A stretch of 64,000 nt of DNA from an uncultured Desulfovibrio sp. (GTDB taxonomy: Bacteria > Desulfobacterota > Desulfovibrionia > Desulfovibrionales > Desulfovibrionaceae). Made by a program: the position numbers and the translations under genes. The stretch is from assembly GCA_913063155.1 (NCBI GenBank), contig CAJXYU010000002.1:186001-250000 (forward strand). Reading direction: 5' to 3'. This document shows, piece by piece, positions 1-8,750 of the stretch (positions within the stretch are counted from its first letter, which is position 1; each line of letters begins with the position of its first letter). Under the pieces are notes generated by a model, which had not been told where the DNA came from, did no database searches, and saw nothing but the letters and a program-made list of their open reading frames with translations.

Positions 1-28
1 GGATCAGCCCGGTGACGGTTTGATTCAT
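1..28 (-). CDS. start of an unidentified gene leaving the left edge
   Basis: Reading leftwards, an ATG at 28 opens nine codons (MNQTVTGLI) with no stop before the window edge. An AAAGGA ribosome binding site lies about six bases upstream, at roughly 34-40. The gene would be divergent from the binding-protein gene at 151. Too little is present to identify the product, and the start itself is an inference from the ribosome binding site. Confidence 0.45.
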
Positions 29-150
29 GTATATTCCTTTGGGGTTGAAATTCGCGCGAATCTTACATGGTTCGTCAGCACAGGTCCAATGGGATTATCA
101 TGGCGCCTTGCATAGGAGATTCATAGCATATAACAAAGCAGGGAAACCGT

Positions 151-846
151 ATGAAACGATTGCATGTGCTTCTTTTTTTGTTTTTTGGCCTTTTACTTTT
201 TCCTGTGGACTCCAACGCGGAGCAGATTTTCGTTTGCGGTGGGACGGAGGTTTTTGGCGAAGGGCCTGTCTCGGTGCTGCGCGAAGCCTATGCCGCCTTG
301 GGGTACACCCTGGTGATGAAGCGGGTTCCCAGCGCCCGGAGCCTCGTCGAGTCCAACTCCGGCAGATGCGACGGGGAGTTGGGCCGTATTGCGGATATTT
401 CAATGAGATTTCCCAACCTGATCCAGGTGGATGTTCCTATTTTCTGGATAGACCTGGTCGCAATCAGCACGCGAAAGGATCGGAACATCAGGACATGGAA
501 GGATCTTTCCGGTAAAAGCGTGTCCTACCAGACCGGAGCCTTGATCATTGAAGACAACTTGCCCCCGACGTTGAAGCGGGTGGTCAAATCCCCGACTCCC
601 GGAAAAGCACTGGATCTGCTTCGGCAAGGGCGCGTGGACGTCGTCGTGGATACCCGCAGGGATGCGGAGAGGGCTCTGGAGGATATGGATTGGAGCGGCG
701 CCGTTATTCACGAACCTCCCCTGGAGCAGGTGAACATTTATCACTACGTGCACAAGAAGAACCGTGCGTTGGTCCCGAAGCTCGAAGCCGTGTTGCGGAA
801 GATGCAGAAGCAGGGACGCATCAGGAGCATATTGCAAGACCACTGA
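151..846 (+). CDS. periplasmic solute-binding-type protein (tandem paralog 1)
   Basis: A 231-residue exported protein: residues 1-23 form a signal peptide with a Leu/Phe-rich core ending near SNA-EQ. The remainder has the layout of a small type II periplasmic binding protein (transporter substrate-binding family, SBP_bac_3-like), including a conserved phrase SARSLVESNSGRCDGELGR near residue 65. No permease or ATPase gene is adjacent, so it may be a stand-alone ligand sensor or scavenging protein. It is a clear paralog of the next gene at 893, and the last 35 codons are almost identical between the two. AGGGA upstream supports the ATG. The ligand cannot be predicted. Confidence 0.75.
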   Translation: MKRLHVLLFLFFGLLLFPVDSNAEQIFVCGGTEVFGEGPVSVLREAYAALGYTLVMKRVPSARSLVESNSGRCDGELGRIADISMRFPNLIQVDVPIFWIDLVAISTRKDRNIRTWKDLSGKSVSYQTGALIIEDNLPPTLKRVVKSPTPGKALDLLRQGRVDVVVDTRRDAERALEDMDWSGAVIHEPPLEQVNIYHYVHKKNRALVPKLEAVLRKMQKQGRIRSILQDH

Positions 847-892
847 GTCATAAACGCCGTTCGCCCGGGACGCTCCAGGCAGTGGAGACCAT

Positions 893-1579
893 ATGCCTCA
901 AAAGAAATTTTTGTTACTGACGTTCGCCCTTTTGCTCACAGCAACGGCGGCTTTCGCCTTCCGGAATTTCATCATTTGCGGTACTGACTTCATGCCTTTC
1001 GGGCCGGGGCCGGAAAAAGTACTGCGTGAAGCGTATGCGGCCCTCGGCTATAACTTGGTGGTTCATCGCATGCCAATCCCCAGAAGTCTTGAAGAAAGCA
1101 ATATGGGCCGTTTCGAAGGGGAGCTGGCACGTGTCGGCGGCATAGAAAGCCGGTACAAAAATCTGGTGCGCGTCGATGTCCCCATATTCGACCTTGAGGT
1201 TGTGGCCGTCACAAAGGACAAGAGCCGCAGGATACGTGAATGGAGTGACTTGGGCGGTTTGACGGTTGCCTATCCGAGGGGGGCGATCATCATGGAACAG
1301 AATCTGCCGGAAAATGTGGGGCATCTTGCGCCGTTCCTTTCTCTTGAGAAAGGTATGGCTCTGCTTCTGGCCGGTCGGGCCGATGTGCTGCTCTCCAGCA
1401 GGAAAAATCTCGCAGGGGACGACCTTGAGGGACTGTACGTTCAGGAACCTCCTTTGGAGCATGTCCATGTCTATCATTACCTGCATAAGAAAAACCGTGC
1501 GTTGGTTCCGAAGCTTGAAGCCGTGTTGCGGAAGATGCGGGAGCAGGGACGCATCGCCAGGATTTTGAATAAGGACTGA
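893..1579 (+). CDS. periplasmic solute-binding-type protein (tandem paralog 2)
   Basis: A 228-residue protein with an N-terminal signal peptide (core LLLTFALLLTATAAFAF) and the same small periplasmic binding-protein fold type as its upstream neighbour. Shared landmarks are a Cys-Gly near the mature N terminus, the ESNMGRFEGELAR segment, and a shared C-terminal block HKKNRALVPKLEAVLRKM. It starts 46 bases after the first paralog and probably shares its transcript. GGAG precedes the ATG. No transport partners are encoded next to it; the following gene is an NhaC antiporter. The ligand is unknown. Confidence 0.75.
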   Translation: MPQKKFLLLTFALLLTATAAFAFRNFIICGTDFMPFGPGPEKVLREAYAALGYNLVVHRMPIPRSLEESNMGRFEGELARVGGIESRYKNLVRVDVPIFDLEVVAVTKDKSRRIREWSDLGGLTVAYPRGAIIMEQNLPENVGHLAPFLSLEKGMALLLAGRADVLLSSRKNLAGDDLEGLYVQEPPLEHVHVYHYLHKKNRALVPKLEAVLRKMREQGRIARILNKD

Positions 1580-1656
1580 ATTTGATTTCTCTGGATTTTC
1601 TTCGTGGAACGCGTTACCTCCACTGCGATTGAATGAAGTCTTAAAAGGGGAATTAA

Positions 1657-2964
1657 GTGAAGGAAAACAAGTCCAACGCCATGGCCCTGGCTCCGCTGGG
1701 GCTTTTTCTTGCCATATTCATCGGGACCGGCGTGTACCTCACCGCCAGCGGTACGAACATGGCTTTCTATCAGCTGTCGGCCACGGTTGCCATTCTACCC
1801 GCCATCATCTGGGCCGTGATCATGGGGCGCGAAACCATATCCGAGAAGATCAACATCTTCCTGTCGGGCGTGGGCGACATCAACATCATCACCATGTGCA
1901 TGATCTATCTTTTGGCAGGCGGTTTCGCCGCGGTGGCCAAATCCATCGGCGGGGTCGAGGCCACGGTCAACTTCGGGCTGTCCGTCATCCCGGCCGCCAT
2001 GGTCCTGCCCGGCCTGTTCGTCATCAGCGCCTTCATCGCCACTGCCATGGGCAGCGCCATGGGTACCGTTGCCGCCATAGCCCCCATAGCGGTGGGCGTT
2101 GCCGACAAGACCGACCTGGCTCTGCCCCTGCTTATGGGAGCCGTGGTGGGCGGAGCCATGTTCGGGGACAACCTGTCCATGATTTCGGACACCACCATCG
2201 CCGCCACTCGTACGCAGGGCTGTGAAATGAGCGACAAGTTCAAGATGAACTTCAAGCTGGCGCTCCCGGCCGCGCTGGCGACCATAGCGGTTTTTGCCTT
2301 TCTGGGATCGTCCGGCGAGGTGCTGGTGCGTGGTGACTATGAATTCGTCAAAATCGTGCCTTATGTCGCCATCCTGGTCATGGCCGTCATGGGGGTGAAC
2401 GTTTTCACCGTGCTCATCGCGGGAATCGCCCTGTGCGGAGCCGTGGGCCTGTTCCTGACCCCGGGCTTCACGCTGCTGGCCTTTGCCCAAAACATCTACG
2501 CGGGTTTCACCGGCATGCAGGAAATCCTGGTGCTGTCCATGCTCATCGGCGGATTGGGAGAACTCATCAAGCTGCATGGCGGTGTGGTTTGGATCATTCA
2601 GTTCATAAGTAAACTGACCTCGGGAAAGAAGAGCACCCGTTCCGGCGAGTTTTCCATTTCCTTCCTGGCGGTGCTGGCCGACCTGTGCACGGCCAACAAC
2701 ACCGTAGCCATCATTCTCACCGGTGGCATGGCCAAGGAGATTGCCGACCGCAATAATGTGGACCCGCGTCGCAGCGCATCCCTGCTGGATATCTTCTCCT
2801 GCATCGTTCAGGGCATCATCCCATACGGCGCGCAGGTGCTGCTGGCAGGCTCCATTGCCAAGATCTCGCCGCTTTCCGTGGTGGGCTCCATGTATTATTG
2901 CTATGCGTTGGCGGTCGTGGCCGTTCTTGGCATTCTGTTTGGATTTCCCAAAGTAAGGAAATAG
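1657..2964 (+). CDS. NhaC-family Na+/H+ antiporter
   Basis: A 435-residue, very hydrophobic protein with about eleven to twelve membrane segments. It carries NhaC-family signatures: MGSAMGTVAAIAPIAVG around residue 128 and the polar stretch GDNLSMISDTTIAATRTQG around residue 170, which in this family lies in the ion path. It would exchange cytoplasmic Na+ (or an organic acid couple, as in malate-lactate members) for protons across the inner membrane. I chose the GTG at 1657 because AGGGG sits six bases upstream. The gene ends before a perfect 23-bp hairpin at 3112-3160. The precise substrate is not readable from sequence; NhaC-like amino acid or organic acid exchangers look similar. Confidence 0.8.
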   Translation: MKENKSNAMALAPLGLFLAIFIGTGVYLTASGTNMAFYQLSATVAILPAIIWAVIMGRETISEKINIFLSGVGDINIITMCMIYLLAGGFAAVAKSIGGVEATVNFGLSVIPAAMVLPGLFVISAFIATAMGSAMGTVAAIAPIAVGVADKTDLALPLLMGAVVGGAMFGDNLSMISDTTIAATRTQGCEMSDKFKMNFKLALPAALATIAVFAFLGSSGEVLVRGDYEFVKIVPYVAILVMAVMGVNVFTVLIAGIALCGAVGLFLTPGFTLLAFAQNIYAGFTGMQEILVLSMLIGGLGELIKLHGGVVWIIQFISKLTSGKKSTRSGEFSISFLAVLADLCTANNTVAIILTGGMAKEIADRNNVDPRRSASLLDIFSCIVQGIIPYGAQVLLAGSIAKISPLSVVGSMYYCYALAVVAVLGILFGFPKVRK

Positions 2965-3070
2965 TTTGGAGTGCCCTTTTTTCGGGTTTTCCGACCAATC
3001 AGTCAGGGCTATAAGGTCACTCTTCAGCGGGCGATAAAAGACGACCCTCGAAAGAGACTTTTTCATGCTT

Positions 3071-3110
3071 CTGGCGGGCAAGGAGGATAATTCCTCTTCC
3101 GTTTCCTAAC
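3071..3110. repeat. intergenic palindromic repeat, copy 1
   Basis: The stretch beginning CTGGCGGGCAAGGAGGATAA, with an imperfect inverted repeat AGGAGGA/TTCCTCTT, resembles the element after clpB at 15497 (GGCGGGCAAAGGGGATGATT). This suggests a dispersed family of short hairpin elements placed after genes. Confidence 0.5.
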
Positions 3111-3111
3111 C

Positions 3112-3160
3112 AATAAACAAGGCCCTCCTCTCGCAATGCGAGAGGAGGGCCTTGTTTATT
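3112..3160. terminator. bidirectional intrinsic terminator between nhaC-type gene and mscS
   Basis: A perfect 23-bp inverted repeat with a three-base AAT loop: arms AATAAACAAGGCCCTCCTCT(CGC) and its exact complement. The A-rich outer end on one side and TTGTTTATT on the other make it work in both directions. It separates the plus-strand antiporter from the minus-strand channel gene. Confidence 0.85.
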
Positions 3161-3165
3161 GTCGG

Positions 3166-3204
3166 GTTCCCAAAGGGCTTAGCCCTTTGGCCGCCGGAGG
3201 CTTC
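3166..3204. repeat. intergenic palindromic repeat (CCAAAGGGC-TTA-GCCCTTTGG)
   Basis: A perfect 9-bp inverted repeat with a three-base spacer at 3170-3190, followed by GCCGCCGGAGGCTTCC. It abuts the 3' end of the channel gene. The CAAAGGG/CCCTTTG core is shared with the element at 15497-15537. Probably a dispersed hairpin repeat; family membership is inference. Confidence 0.55.
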
Positions 3205-4044
3205 CTATTGTTCTTCCTTAAAGAGATGCACGTCCATCTGCGGGAAGGGGATGTTCACGCCCTGTTCGTCGAAGGTGAGCTTGATTTTTTCGATGAGCGC
3301 GAAACGCACCTTCCAATAGTCCGAGGTCCTGCACCAGGGTCTGACCACGAAGTTGACGCTGCTGTCGGCCAACTCTGACACGGCAATGGTCGGGGCCGGG
3401 TCCTTGAGCACTCCTTCCAGGCCAGTGACGATTTCTTCCAGAATGGACTTGGCCTTGGGGATGTGGTCCCCGTAGCCGATGCCGACGACCAGGTCGATGC
3501 GGCGGGTGTCCTTGGCCGTGACGTTGACGATGGTCCCCGAAAGCACGCCCGCGTTGGGCACGATGACCTGCTGGTTGTCCGGCGTGGTCAGGAAGGTGTT
3601 GAAGATCTTGATGGACTCCACGGTGCCCGAGGTGCCTGCGATGGTCACGTAGTCGCCTTTCTTGAAGAAGCGCAACAGGATGATCATGACTCCGGCTGCG
3701 AAGTTGGACAGGGAATCCTTGAGGGCCAGGCCGACGGCCAGACCGGCGGCGCCGAGCACTGCCAGGAAGGATGTGATGTTCAGGCCCAACTGGCCGAGCG
3801 CGGCGATGATGACGGCCGCGAGCATGGCGTAGAAGGCGATGTTGCACAGGAAGGACGACAGGGTCTCGTCCACGTTGGTGCGAAGCATGCCCCTGCGCAT
3901 GAGGGCTATGATCCGTTTGGCCACCCAGCGTCCTACCACGAAGAAGAGCAGGGCCACGAGCACGTTGATGCCGTTGATGCTGATCCATGTGATGGCGGTT
4001 TCAGCGAGTTGTTGGAGGAATTCGGGGTTGAGGATATCGTTCAT
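3205..4044 (-). CDS. mscS: small-conductance mechanosensitive channel (MscS family)
   Basis: A 279-residue inner-membrane channel that opens under membrane tension to release solutes during osmotic downshock. Three N-terminal membrane segments are visible. The pore helix near residues 85-115 has the alternating Gly/Ala pattern of MscS (AVLGAAGLAVGLALKDSLSN), followed by the cytoplasmic beta and alpha-beta domains (FKKGDYVTIAG, then VPNAGVLSG). The length is close to the 286 residues of E. coli MscS. An upstream in-frame extension exists, but AAGGAG immediately before the ATG at 4044 and the family's usual N terminus favour this start. Monocistronic between two hairpins. Confidence 0.92.
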   Translation of the reverse strand: MNDILNPEFLQQLAETAITWISINGINVLVALLFFVVGRWVAKRIIALMRRGMLRTNVDETLSSFLCNIAFYAMLAAVIIAALGQLGLNITSFLAVLGAAGLAVGLALKDSLSNFAAGVMIILLRFFKKGDYVTIAGTSGTVESIKIFNTFLTTPDNQQVIVPNAGVLSGTIVNVTAKDTRRIDLVVGIGYGDHIPKAKSILEEIVTGLEGVLKDPAPTIAVSELADSSVNFVVRPWCRTSDYWKVRFALIEKIKLTFDEQGVNIPFPQMDVHLFKEEQ

Positions 4045-4114
4045 GCATGGCTCCTTGGTTGATTTGGTTTTCCCCCTATAGCAGAAGCCTGAAACCACTG
4101 TCATTTAGAAGATA

Positions 4115-4151
4115 GGAAAAAAAGCCGCCGTTCCCTTGGGAACGGCGGCTT
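4115..4151 (-). terminator. intrinsic terminator of the uracil permease gene
   Basis: A perfect 14-bp stem (AAGCCGCCGTTCCC, two-base loop, GGGAACGGCGGCTT at 4122-4151). On the minus strand it is followed by a T-run (complement of the A7 at about 4117-4123). Confidence 0.85.
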
Positions 4152-4176
4152 GCGCATCCGGGGTGGGATTTTGTTT

Positions 4177-5463
4177 CTAGTCGGTTTTGATGGTGCAGGG
4201 ATCCTTTTCCTCGGGCAGGGGCTGGTCGCAATCCCTGCAGGGCAGGACGAGGTTCAGGACGACGCCCACGATACCGGCCAGGCCGATGCCGCCCAGGCGG
4301 AATTCGGCGCCGAAGGGCAGGGACATGCCGCCCACGCCGAAGATGACGATGATGGCCACGATGGCCAGGTTGCGCGGCTGCATGAGGTCGTTGCCGGCCT
4401 TGACCAGGGTGTTCATGCCCACGACCATGATGGCTCCGAACAGCAGGACCATGATTCCGCCCATGACCGGTACCGGGATGGTGGACAGGAACGCGCCCAG
4501 CTTGCCCACGAACGCCAGCAATATGGCGGCGATGGCGGCCCAGGTCATGATGCCCGGGTTGAAGACCTTGGTCAGGGCCACGGCGCCGGACACTTCGGAA
4601 TAGGTGGTGTTGGGCGGACCGCCGAGGCAGGAGGCCAGCGAGGTTGCCAGGCCGTCGCCGAGCATGGTGCGGTTGATGCCCGGGTCCTTCACGTAGTCCT
4701 TGCCGGTGACGCAACCGATGGCCAGCACGTCGCCGAAGTGCTCGATGGCCGGGGCTATGGCCACGGGGACGATGAATAGCACTGCTTCCCATTTGAATTC
4801 CGGGAAGACGAAGTTGGGCATGGCGACCCACGGAGCCGTGGAAATCGCATCAAAGCTGACCACTCCCAGAAACAGGGAGATGGCGTAACCCACTGTGATG
4901 CCGGAGAGAATGGGGACGAGTTTGAACCAGCCTCGGCCGAGTAGAGATACCATGACGGTGGTGCCCAAGGCGGACAGGGAAATGACCAGGGCCTTCCATT
5001 CCACGACCAAAACGGTGTCGCCGCTTTTGCCGAGCGCCATGGAAACCGCCACGGGAGCCAGTACCAGGCCGATGACCATGATCACCGGACCGGTGACGAT
5101 GGGCGGCAGCACGCGGCGCAGTGCTTCGACTCCGAAAATGTTGATCAGGAAACTGAGCACGATGTAAAAAGCGCCCGCAGCGGCCAGGCCGGAAAGGGTG
5201 GCCGGAATGCCCCAAGTCTGTACGCCGTAGATGATGGGGGCGATGAAGGCGAACGAAGAAGCCAGAAACACGGGCACGCGGCCCTTGGTGACTATCTGGA
5301 ACAGCAGGGTGCCCGCACCGGCGGTGAACAGGGCTACGTTGGGATCAAGGCCGGTCAGCAGCGGCACGAGAACCAGCGCGCCGAAAGCGACGAACAACAT
5401 TTGCGCGCCGAGAAACGCGTCTTTTGGCCTGAAATTGTATTCCGTGGAGTGCACGTCACTCAT
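4177..5463 (-). CDS. uraA: uracil permease (NCS2 / nucleobase:cation symporter family)
   Basis: A 428-residue multi-pass inner-membrane protein of the NCS2 family, which imports uracil with a proton or sodium ion. The N terminus has the QMLFVAFGALVLVPLLTGLD segment typical of TM1 of UraA-type proteins. The region near residues 225-290 holds the substrate-site helices with IEHFGDVLAIG, the conserved Glu-His of the family, and the downstream stretch GGPPNTTYSE. The C-terminal CRDCDQPLPEEKDPC tail contains three cysteines, which I do not recognise as a family trait. It is downstream of upp on the same strand, but a terminator hairpin separates the two, so coordination is probably partial. Uracil import would feed Upp. 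Confidence 0.92.
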   Translation of the reverse strand: MSDVHSTEYNFRPKDAFLGAQMLFVAFGALVLVPLLTGLDPNVALFTAGAGTLLFQIVTKGRVPVFLASSFAFIAPIIYGVQTWGIPATLSGLAAAGAFYIVLSFLINIFGVEALRRVLPPIVTGPVIMVIGLVLAPVAVSMALGKSGDTVLVVEWKALVISLSALGTTVMVSLLGRGWFKLVPILSGITVGYAISLFLGVVSFDAISTAPWVAMPNFVFPEFKWEAVLFIVPVAIAPAIEHFGDVLAIGCVTGKDYVKDPGINRTMLGDGLATSLASCLGGPPNTTYSEVSGAVALTKVFNPGIMTWAAIAAILLAFVGKLGAFLSTIPVPVMGGIMVLLFGAIMVVGMNTLVKAGNDLMQPRNLAIVAIIVIFGVGGMSLPFGAEFRLGGIGLAGIVGVVLNLVLPCRDCDQPLPEEKDPCTIKTD

Positions 5464-5511
5464 CAGACAACCTCCTTCCTGAGAGGGCAGTTAAAAGTTG
5501 AAAGGTCTCCC

Positions 5512-5545
5512 CATAAAAAAAGGGGCACGCCCTTGAGCGTGCCCT
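5512..5545 (-). terminator. intrinsic terminator overlapping the upp stop codon
   Basis: The inverted repeat GGGGCACGC/GCGTGCCCT at 5522-5545 is followed, on the minus strand, by a T-run (complement of AAAAAAA at about 5515-5521). The stem includes the last bases of upp and its stop codon. Confidence 0.75.
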
Positions 5546-6170
5546 ATTTGGTGCCGAATATCTTGTCCCCGGCGTCCCCGAGACCTGGAAGAATATATCC
5601 TTTGTCGTTGAGTCTTTCGTCAACGGCCGCAGTGTATATCTCCACATCGGGGTGTTTTTTGAGAATTCTGTCGATGCCCTCGGGCGCACAGCAGAGGAAC
5701 AGTCCCCTGATCTGGGCGCAACCGGACTTCTTGAGCAGATCGATGGTGGCTTCCAGCGTGCCGCCGGTGGCCAGCATGGGGTCCAGTATCAGAGCCATGC
5801 GTTCCTGCATGTTGCCTGCGAGCTTCACGTAGTATTCGACCGGTTCCAGGGTCTCTTCGTTGCGATAGAAACCGACCACGGAAACTTTTGCGCCGGGAAC
5901 CATGTCGATGACGCCGTCCATCATGCCGAGTCCTGCGCGCAGGATGGGGACGACCGTAATCTTCTTGCCCTTGATGTTGTCCACTTCCACGTCGCCTGCC
6001 CAGCCCTGGATGGTGATCTGCTCGGTTTCCAGATCCTTGGTGGCTTCGTAGGTCAGCAGCCGGGTGATTTCCGAAGCAAGAGCCCGGAAACGGCTGGTGG
6101 AGATGTCGTGCTGCCTCAAAAGGCCGATCTTATGCTTGATGAGCGGGTGCTCAACCAGATGTACCGCCAC
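5544..6170 (-). CDS. upp: uracil phosphoribosyltransferase
   Basis: Converts uracil and PRPP to UMP in pyrimidine salvage. With a GTG start at 6170 the product is 208 residues, the standard Upp length, and begins (M)[18 protein letters not shown] as in the family. AGGAGG lies eight bases before this GTG, whereas the ATG upstream at 6251 has no such support. The PRPP-binding loop is [17 protein letters not shown] around residues 130-146, and the flexible-loop region [13 protein letters not shown] lies near residue 78. The uracil permease gene follows downstream, so import and salvage are genetically linked. Confidence 0.95.
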   Translation of the reverse strand: MAVHLVEHPLIKHKIGLLRQHDISTSRFRALASEITRLLTYEATKDLETEQITIQGWAGDVEVDNIKGKKITVVPILRAGLGMMDGVIDMVPGAKVSVVGFYRNEETLEPVEYYVKLAGNMQERMALILDPMLATGGTLEATIDLLKKSGCAQIRGLFLCCAPEGIDRILKKHPDVEIYTAAVDERLNDKGYILPGLGDAGDKIFGTK

Positions 6171-6348
6171 GTGTGACGCCTCCTGTAGAGAGTTTATGTA
6201 TATTGGAATAATTGGATTCAGGTGCGCAAAATTTCCCCCTTGTAAGACCAACCGGCCGGGGAGGTCAAGGGGGTAATTTGTTTTACGTAATTGTCAAAAA
6301 AATGGGGTTCGATTTACTTTCCAATGATTCCCGGTATATGGTTTCGCC

Positions 6349-8013
6349 ATGACGCCGAAGAAACAAAAACGGAACTGGCAGGCCATTGTGGAACATACCG
6401 CAAAGGCCGTGCGACTGGATAAATACTGGGCCGAGGAATTGGCCGCCGAGGGCGTTTCCCGCGGCAAGGTCAAGGAATGGATAGAGGCCGGCTTGGCCAC
6501 GGTGAACGGTCGCGTGGAGACCAAGGGGAAATGCAAGCTCCTGGGCGGTGAAACGTTGACCTTGAACGAACCCGAGGGGTTTGTCAGCGGCGACGCTCCC
6601 CTGGCCGAAACGGGAGACCTGTCCGTACTTTACGAGGACGAGCACGTGTTGGTCGTCGACAAGCCTGCGGATTTGACCACCCATCCCGCGCCGGGCCAGC
6701 CGGACAATACCTTGGTGAACCTGCTTCTGCATCACTATCCGGACATGGCCGGGGACAGGTCCGGCATGGATGAACAGCGGCCCGGCATCGTACACAGGCT
6801 GGACAAGGACACCTCCGGCGTCATGGCAGTGGCCCGTACCGAGGCGGCCCGCCTCAAACTGGCCGGCGACTTTGCCGACCGCAACGTGCGCAAGGTCTAC
6901 CTGGCCATCGTGCATGGCAGGCCTGAGCCGGACTCCGGCGACATTGAAGCGGACATGGGCCGCCACCCCACCCATAAAACCAAGATGGCCGTGGTGGCCA
7001 AAGGCGGGCGCGAGGCGCACAGTCACTACCGTACCCTTTGGACCGACCCGCTCGGGCGGGCCTCCCTGGTGGCCGTGCACATCTTCACGGGGCGTACCCA
7101 CCAGATCCGCGTCCACATGGCCCACATCGGACATCCTCTGGTGGGCGACGCAGTCTACGGACCGCAGGAACACGCCGTCTGGAGCCGCGATGCCGAGCTG
7201 GGAGAATTGGCGCAACGACAAATGCTGCACGCCTTTTTTCTGCATTTCCGGCATCCTGACAGCGGCGAACCCATGACCTTTGTTCAGGCCCCTCCAGAGG
7301 ATTTCATGGCTTTGCTCACGGAGCTGGGACGGACCGATCTACGCGTCGGCATCGTAGGGTTGCCCGGCAGCGGCAAATCTGCCGTGCTCGGCATCCTGCG
7401 GGACATGGGCCTGCCCATTTTCAGCGCGGACGCCTGCGTGGCCCGGCTGTATGCTGCGGGCGGCGACGGGGCCGAGATGATCCTGCGCCGTTTCGGCGGC
7501 CGGTATTCCATGCCCGACGGCGGTGTGGACAAGGGCGGACTGTTCCGGGCCATGCGCGAATCCGATGGGTTTCGAAGGGAAATCATGGACATTGTCCATC
7601 CGATGGTGCGTCATGAGTGCATGGAATTTTTCCGGGAGCATAGGGGGAGCGGGCTTGCTTTTGCCGAAGTTCCTTTGCTGTTGGAGGGCGGCTGGCACAA
7701 ACAGGGCATGGTGGACGAGGTCATCTACGTGCACTGTCCAAATGCCCTGCGTAACGGCCTGTTCCGCGAAAAGCGCGGCTTGCCCCCGGAAGTGCTGGCC
7801 ATGTTCGATTCCTGGCAGTGGAGCGCGGAAGACAAGCGCAAGCACAGCGGGTTCGTCATCGACAACAGCGGCAGTCTGGATGATTTGAGGGGTGAGGTGC
7901 GGCGTGTGGTGGACCAACTGAAGGCCGTTTCCTCCAAGGCCATGCGTGATCACGAACGCGGGCTCAAGGAACTCTGGCCCGACCTGGCAAAACAATTCGA
8001 GGAAAGCGGATGA
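6349..8013 (+). CDS. coaE: fusion of RluD-type pseudouridine synthase and dephospho-CoA kinase
   Basis: One 554-residue reading frame carries two enzymes. Residues 20-75 are an S4-like RNA-binding domain and residues 90-315 an RluA/RluD pseudouridine synthase, with the catalytic Asp152 in HRLDKDTSG (149-157) and the GRTHQIRVHM signature at 248-257. Residues 331-554 are a dephospho-CoA kinase: Walker A GLPGSGKS at 337-344, a conserved Asp after FSA at 361, and the FAEVPLLLEGG block near 445-455. The kinase half is about 224 residues, the full length of free CoaE, so neither part looks truncated. It overlaps the rhomboid gene by four bases (ATGA). The final step of CoA synthesis and rRNA modification are thus on one polypeptide. 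I recall this architecture in Desulfovibrio, but could not search for it. Confidence 0.9.
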   Translation: MTPKKQKRNWQAIVEHTAKAVRLDKYWAEELAAEGVSRGKVKEWIEAGLATVNGRVETKGKCKLLGGETLTLNEPEGFVSGDAPLAETGDLSVLYEDEHVLVVDKPADLTTHPAPGQPDNTLVNLLLHHYPDMAGDRSGMDEQRPGIVHRLDKDTSGVMAVARTEAARLKLAGDFADRNVRKVYLAIVHGRPEPDSGDIEADMGRHPTHKTKMAVVAKGGREAHSHYRTLWTDPLGRASLVAVHIFTGRTHQIRVHMAHIGHPLVGDAVYGPQEHAVWSRDAELGELAQRQMLHAFFLHFRHPDSGEPMTFVQAPPEDFMALLTELGRTDLRVGIVGLPGSGKSAVLGILRDMGLPIFSADACVARLYAAGGDGAEMILRRFGGRYSMPDGGVDKGGLFRAMRESDGFRREIMDIVHPMVRHECMEFFREHRGSGLAFAEVPLLLEGGWHKQGMVDEVIYVHCPNALRNGLFREKRGLPPEVLAMFDSWQWSAEDKRKHSGFVIDNSGSLDDLRGEVRRVVDQLKAVSSKAMRDHERGLKELWPDLAKQFEESG

Positions 8014-8750
8014 TTCCACTGCGGGACAATGTGCCGAGGGTGACGCTGCCCATCGCGGTCAGTTTCATCATTTTGATCAACACCCTGGCCTTCGGGTTCG
8101 AACTGCTCATGGACCCGCGCGCCAAAGTGGAGCTGTTTCATCTCTTCGGTGTGGTGCCGCAACGTTTCGCGGATAGCGCCTGGGCCCAGTGGGTGGGGTA
8201 TCCCGAGGTCTCCATCATCCCGTTCTTCACCTATATGTTTCTGCACAGCGGCTGGCTGCACGTAATCTTCAACATGTGGATGCTCTGGATATTCGGGGAC
8301 AACATCGAAGACGTCACCGGGCACGTGGGGTTTGTGTTTTTCTATATTGCCTGCGGGCTGGCAGCGGTGGGGGCGCACATGCTGGCGGAGACCTCCTCCA
8401 GCGTGCCGGTCATCGGAGCGTCCGGGGCGGTGGCCGGGGTCATGGGGGCCTATCTGGTGCTCTATCCCCACGGCAGAGTCTATACTTTGTTCCCCATCCT
8501 GTTTATCCCGGTCATTTTGCGGGTGCCGTCCGTGTTTTTTCTGGGTTTCTGGTTTTTGTCCCAATTCTTTGCCGGGTTGTTCAGCGTAGTCAACGGTGCG
8601 GCCCAGGCCGTGGCCTGGTGGGCCCATGTTGGCGGGTTCGTGACCGGTATTCTCCTGATCACGATCTTTCGTGGCCGGGGACGCTGCAAATACTGCTACA
8701 ACCCCAATTCCAAGAATTACGATACTCCCGTCGAGGGGAAGCTTCGCTAG
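8010..8750 (+). CDS. rhomboid family intramembrane serine protease
   Basis: A 246-residue protein with six or seven membrane segments. The catalytic Ser138 sits in GASGAVAG (136-143) and the catalytic His206 in WWAHVGGFVTG. The L1-loop/TM2 histidine cluster HSGWLHVIFNMWMLWIFG (79-96) is intact. It should cleave transmembrane helices of unidentified inner-membrane substrates. The C terminus adds a short soluble tail with CKYC, a possible metal or redox pair not needed for the rhomboid fold. The start overlaps the stop of the pseudouridine synthase-kinase gene, implying translational coupling. The 3' end overlaps the convergent NadM-like gene by four bases. Confidence 0.93.
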   Translation: MIPLRDNVPRVTLPIAVSFIILINTLAFGFELLMDPRAKVELFHLFGVVPQRFADSAWAQWVGYPEVSIIPFFTYMFLHSGWLHVIFNMWMLWIFGDNIEDVTGHVGFVFFYIACGLAAVGAHMLAETSSSVPVIGASGAVAGVMGAYLVLYPHGRVYTLFPILFIPVILRVPSVFFLGFWFLSQFFAGLFSVVNGAAQAVAWWAHVGGFVTGILLITIFRGRGRCKYCYNPNSKNYDTPVEGKLR

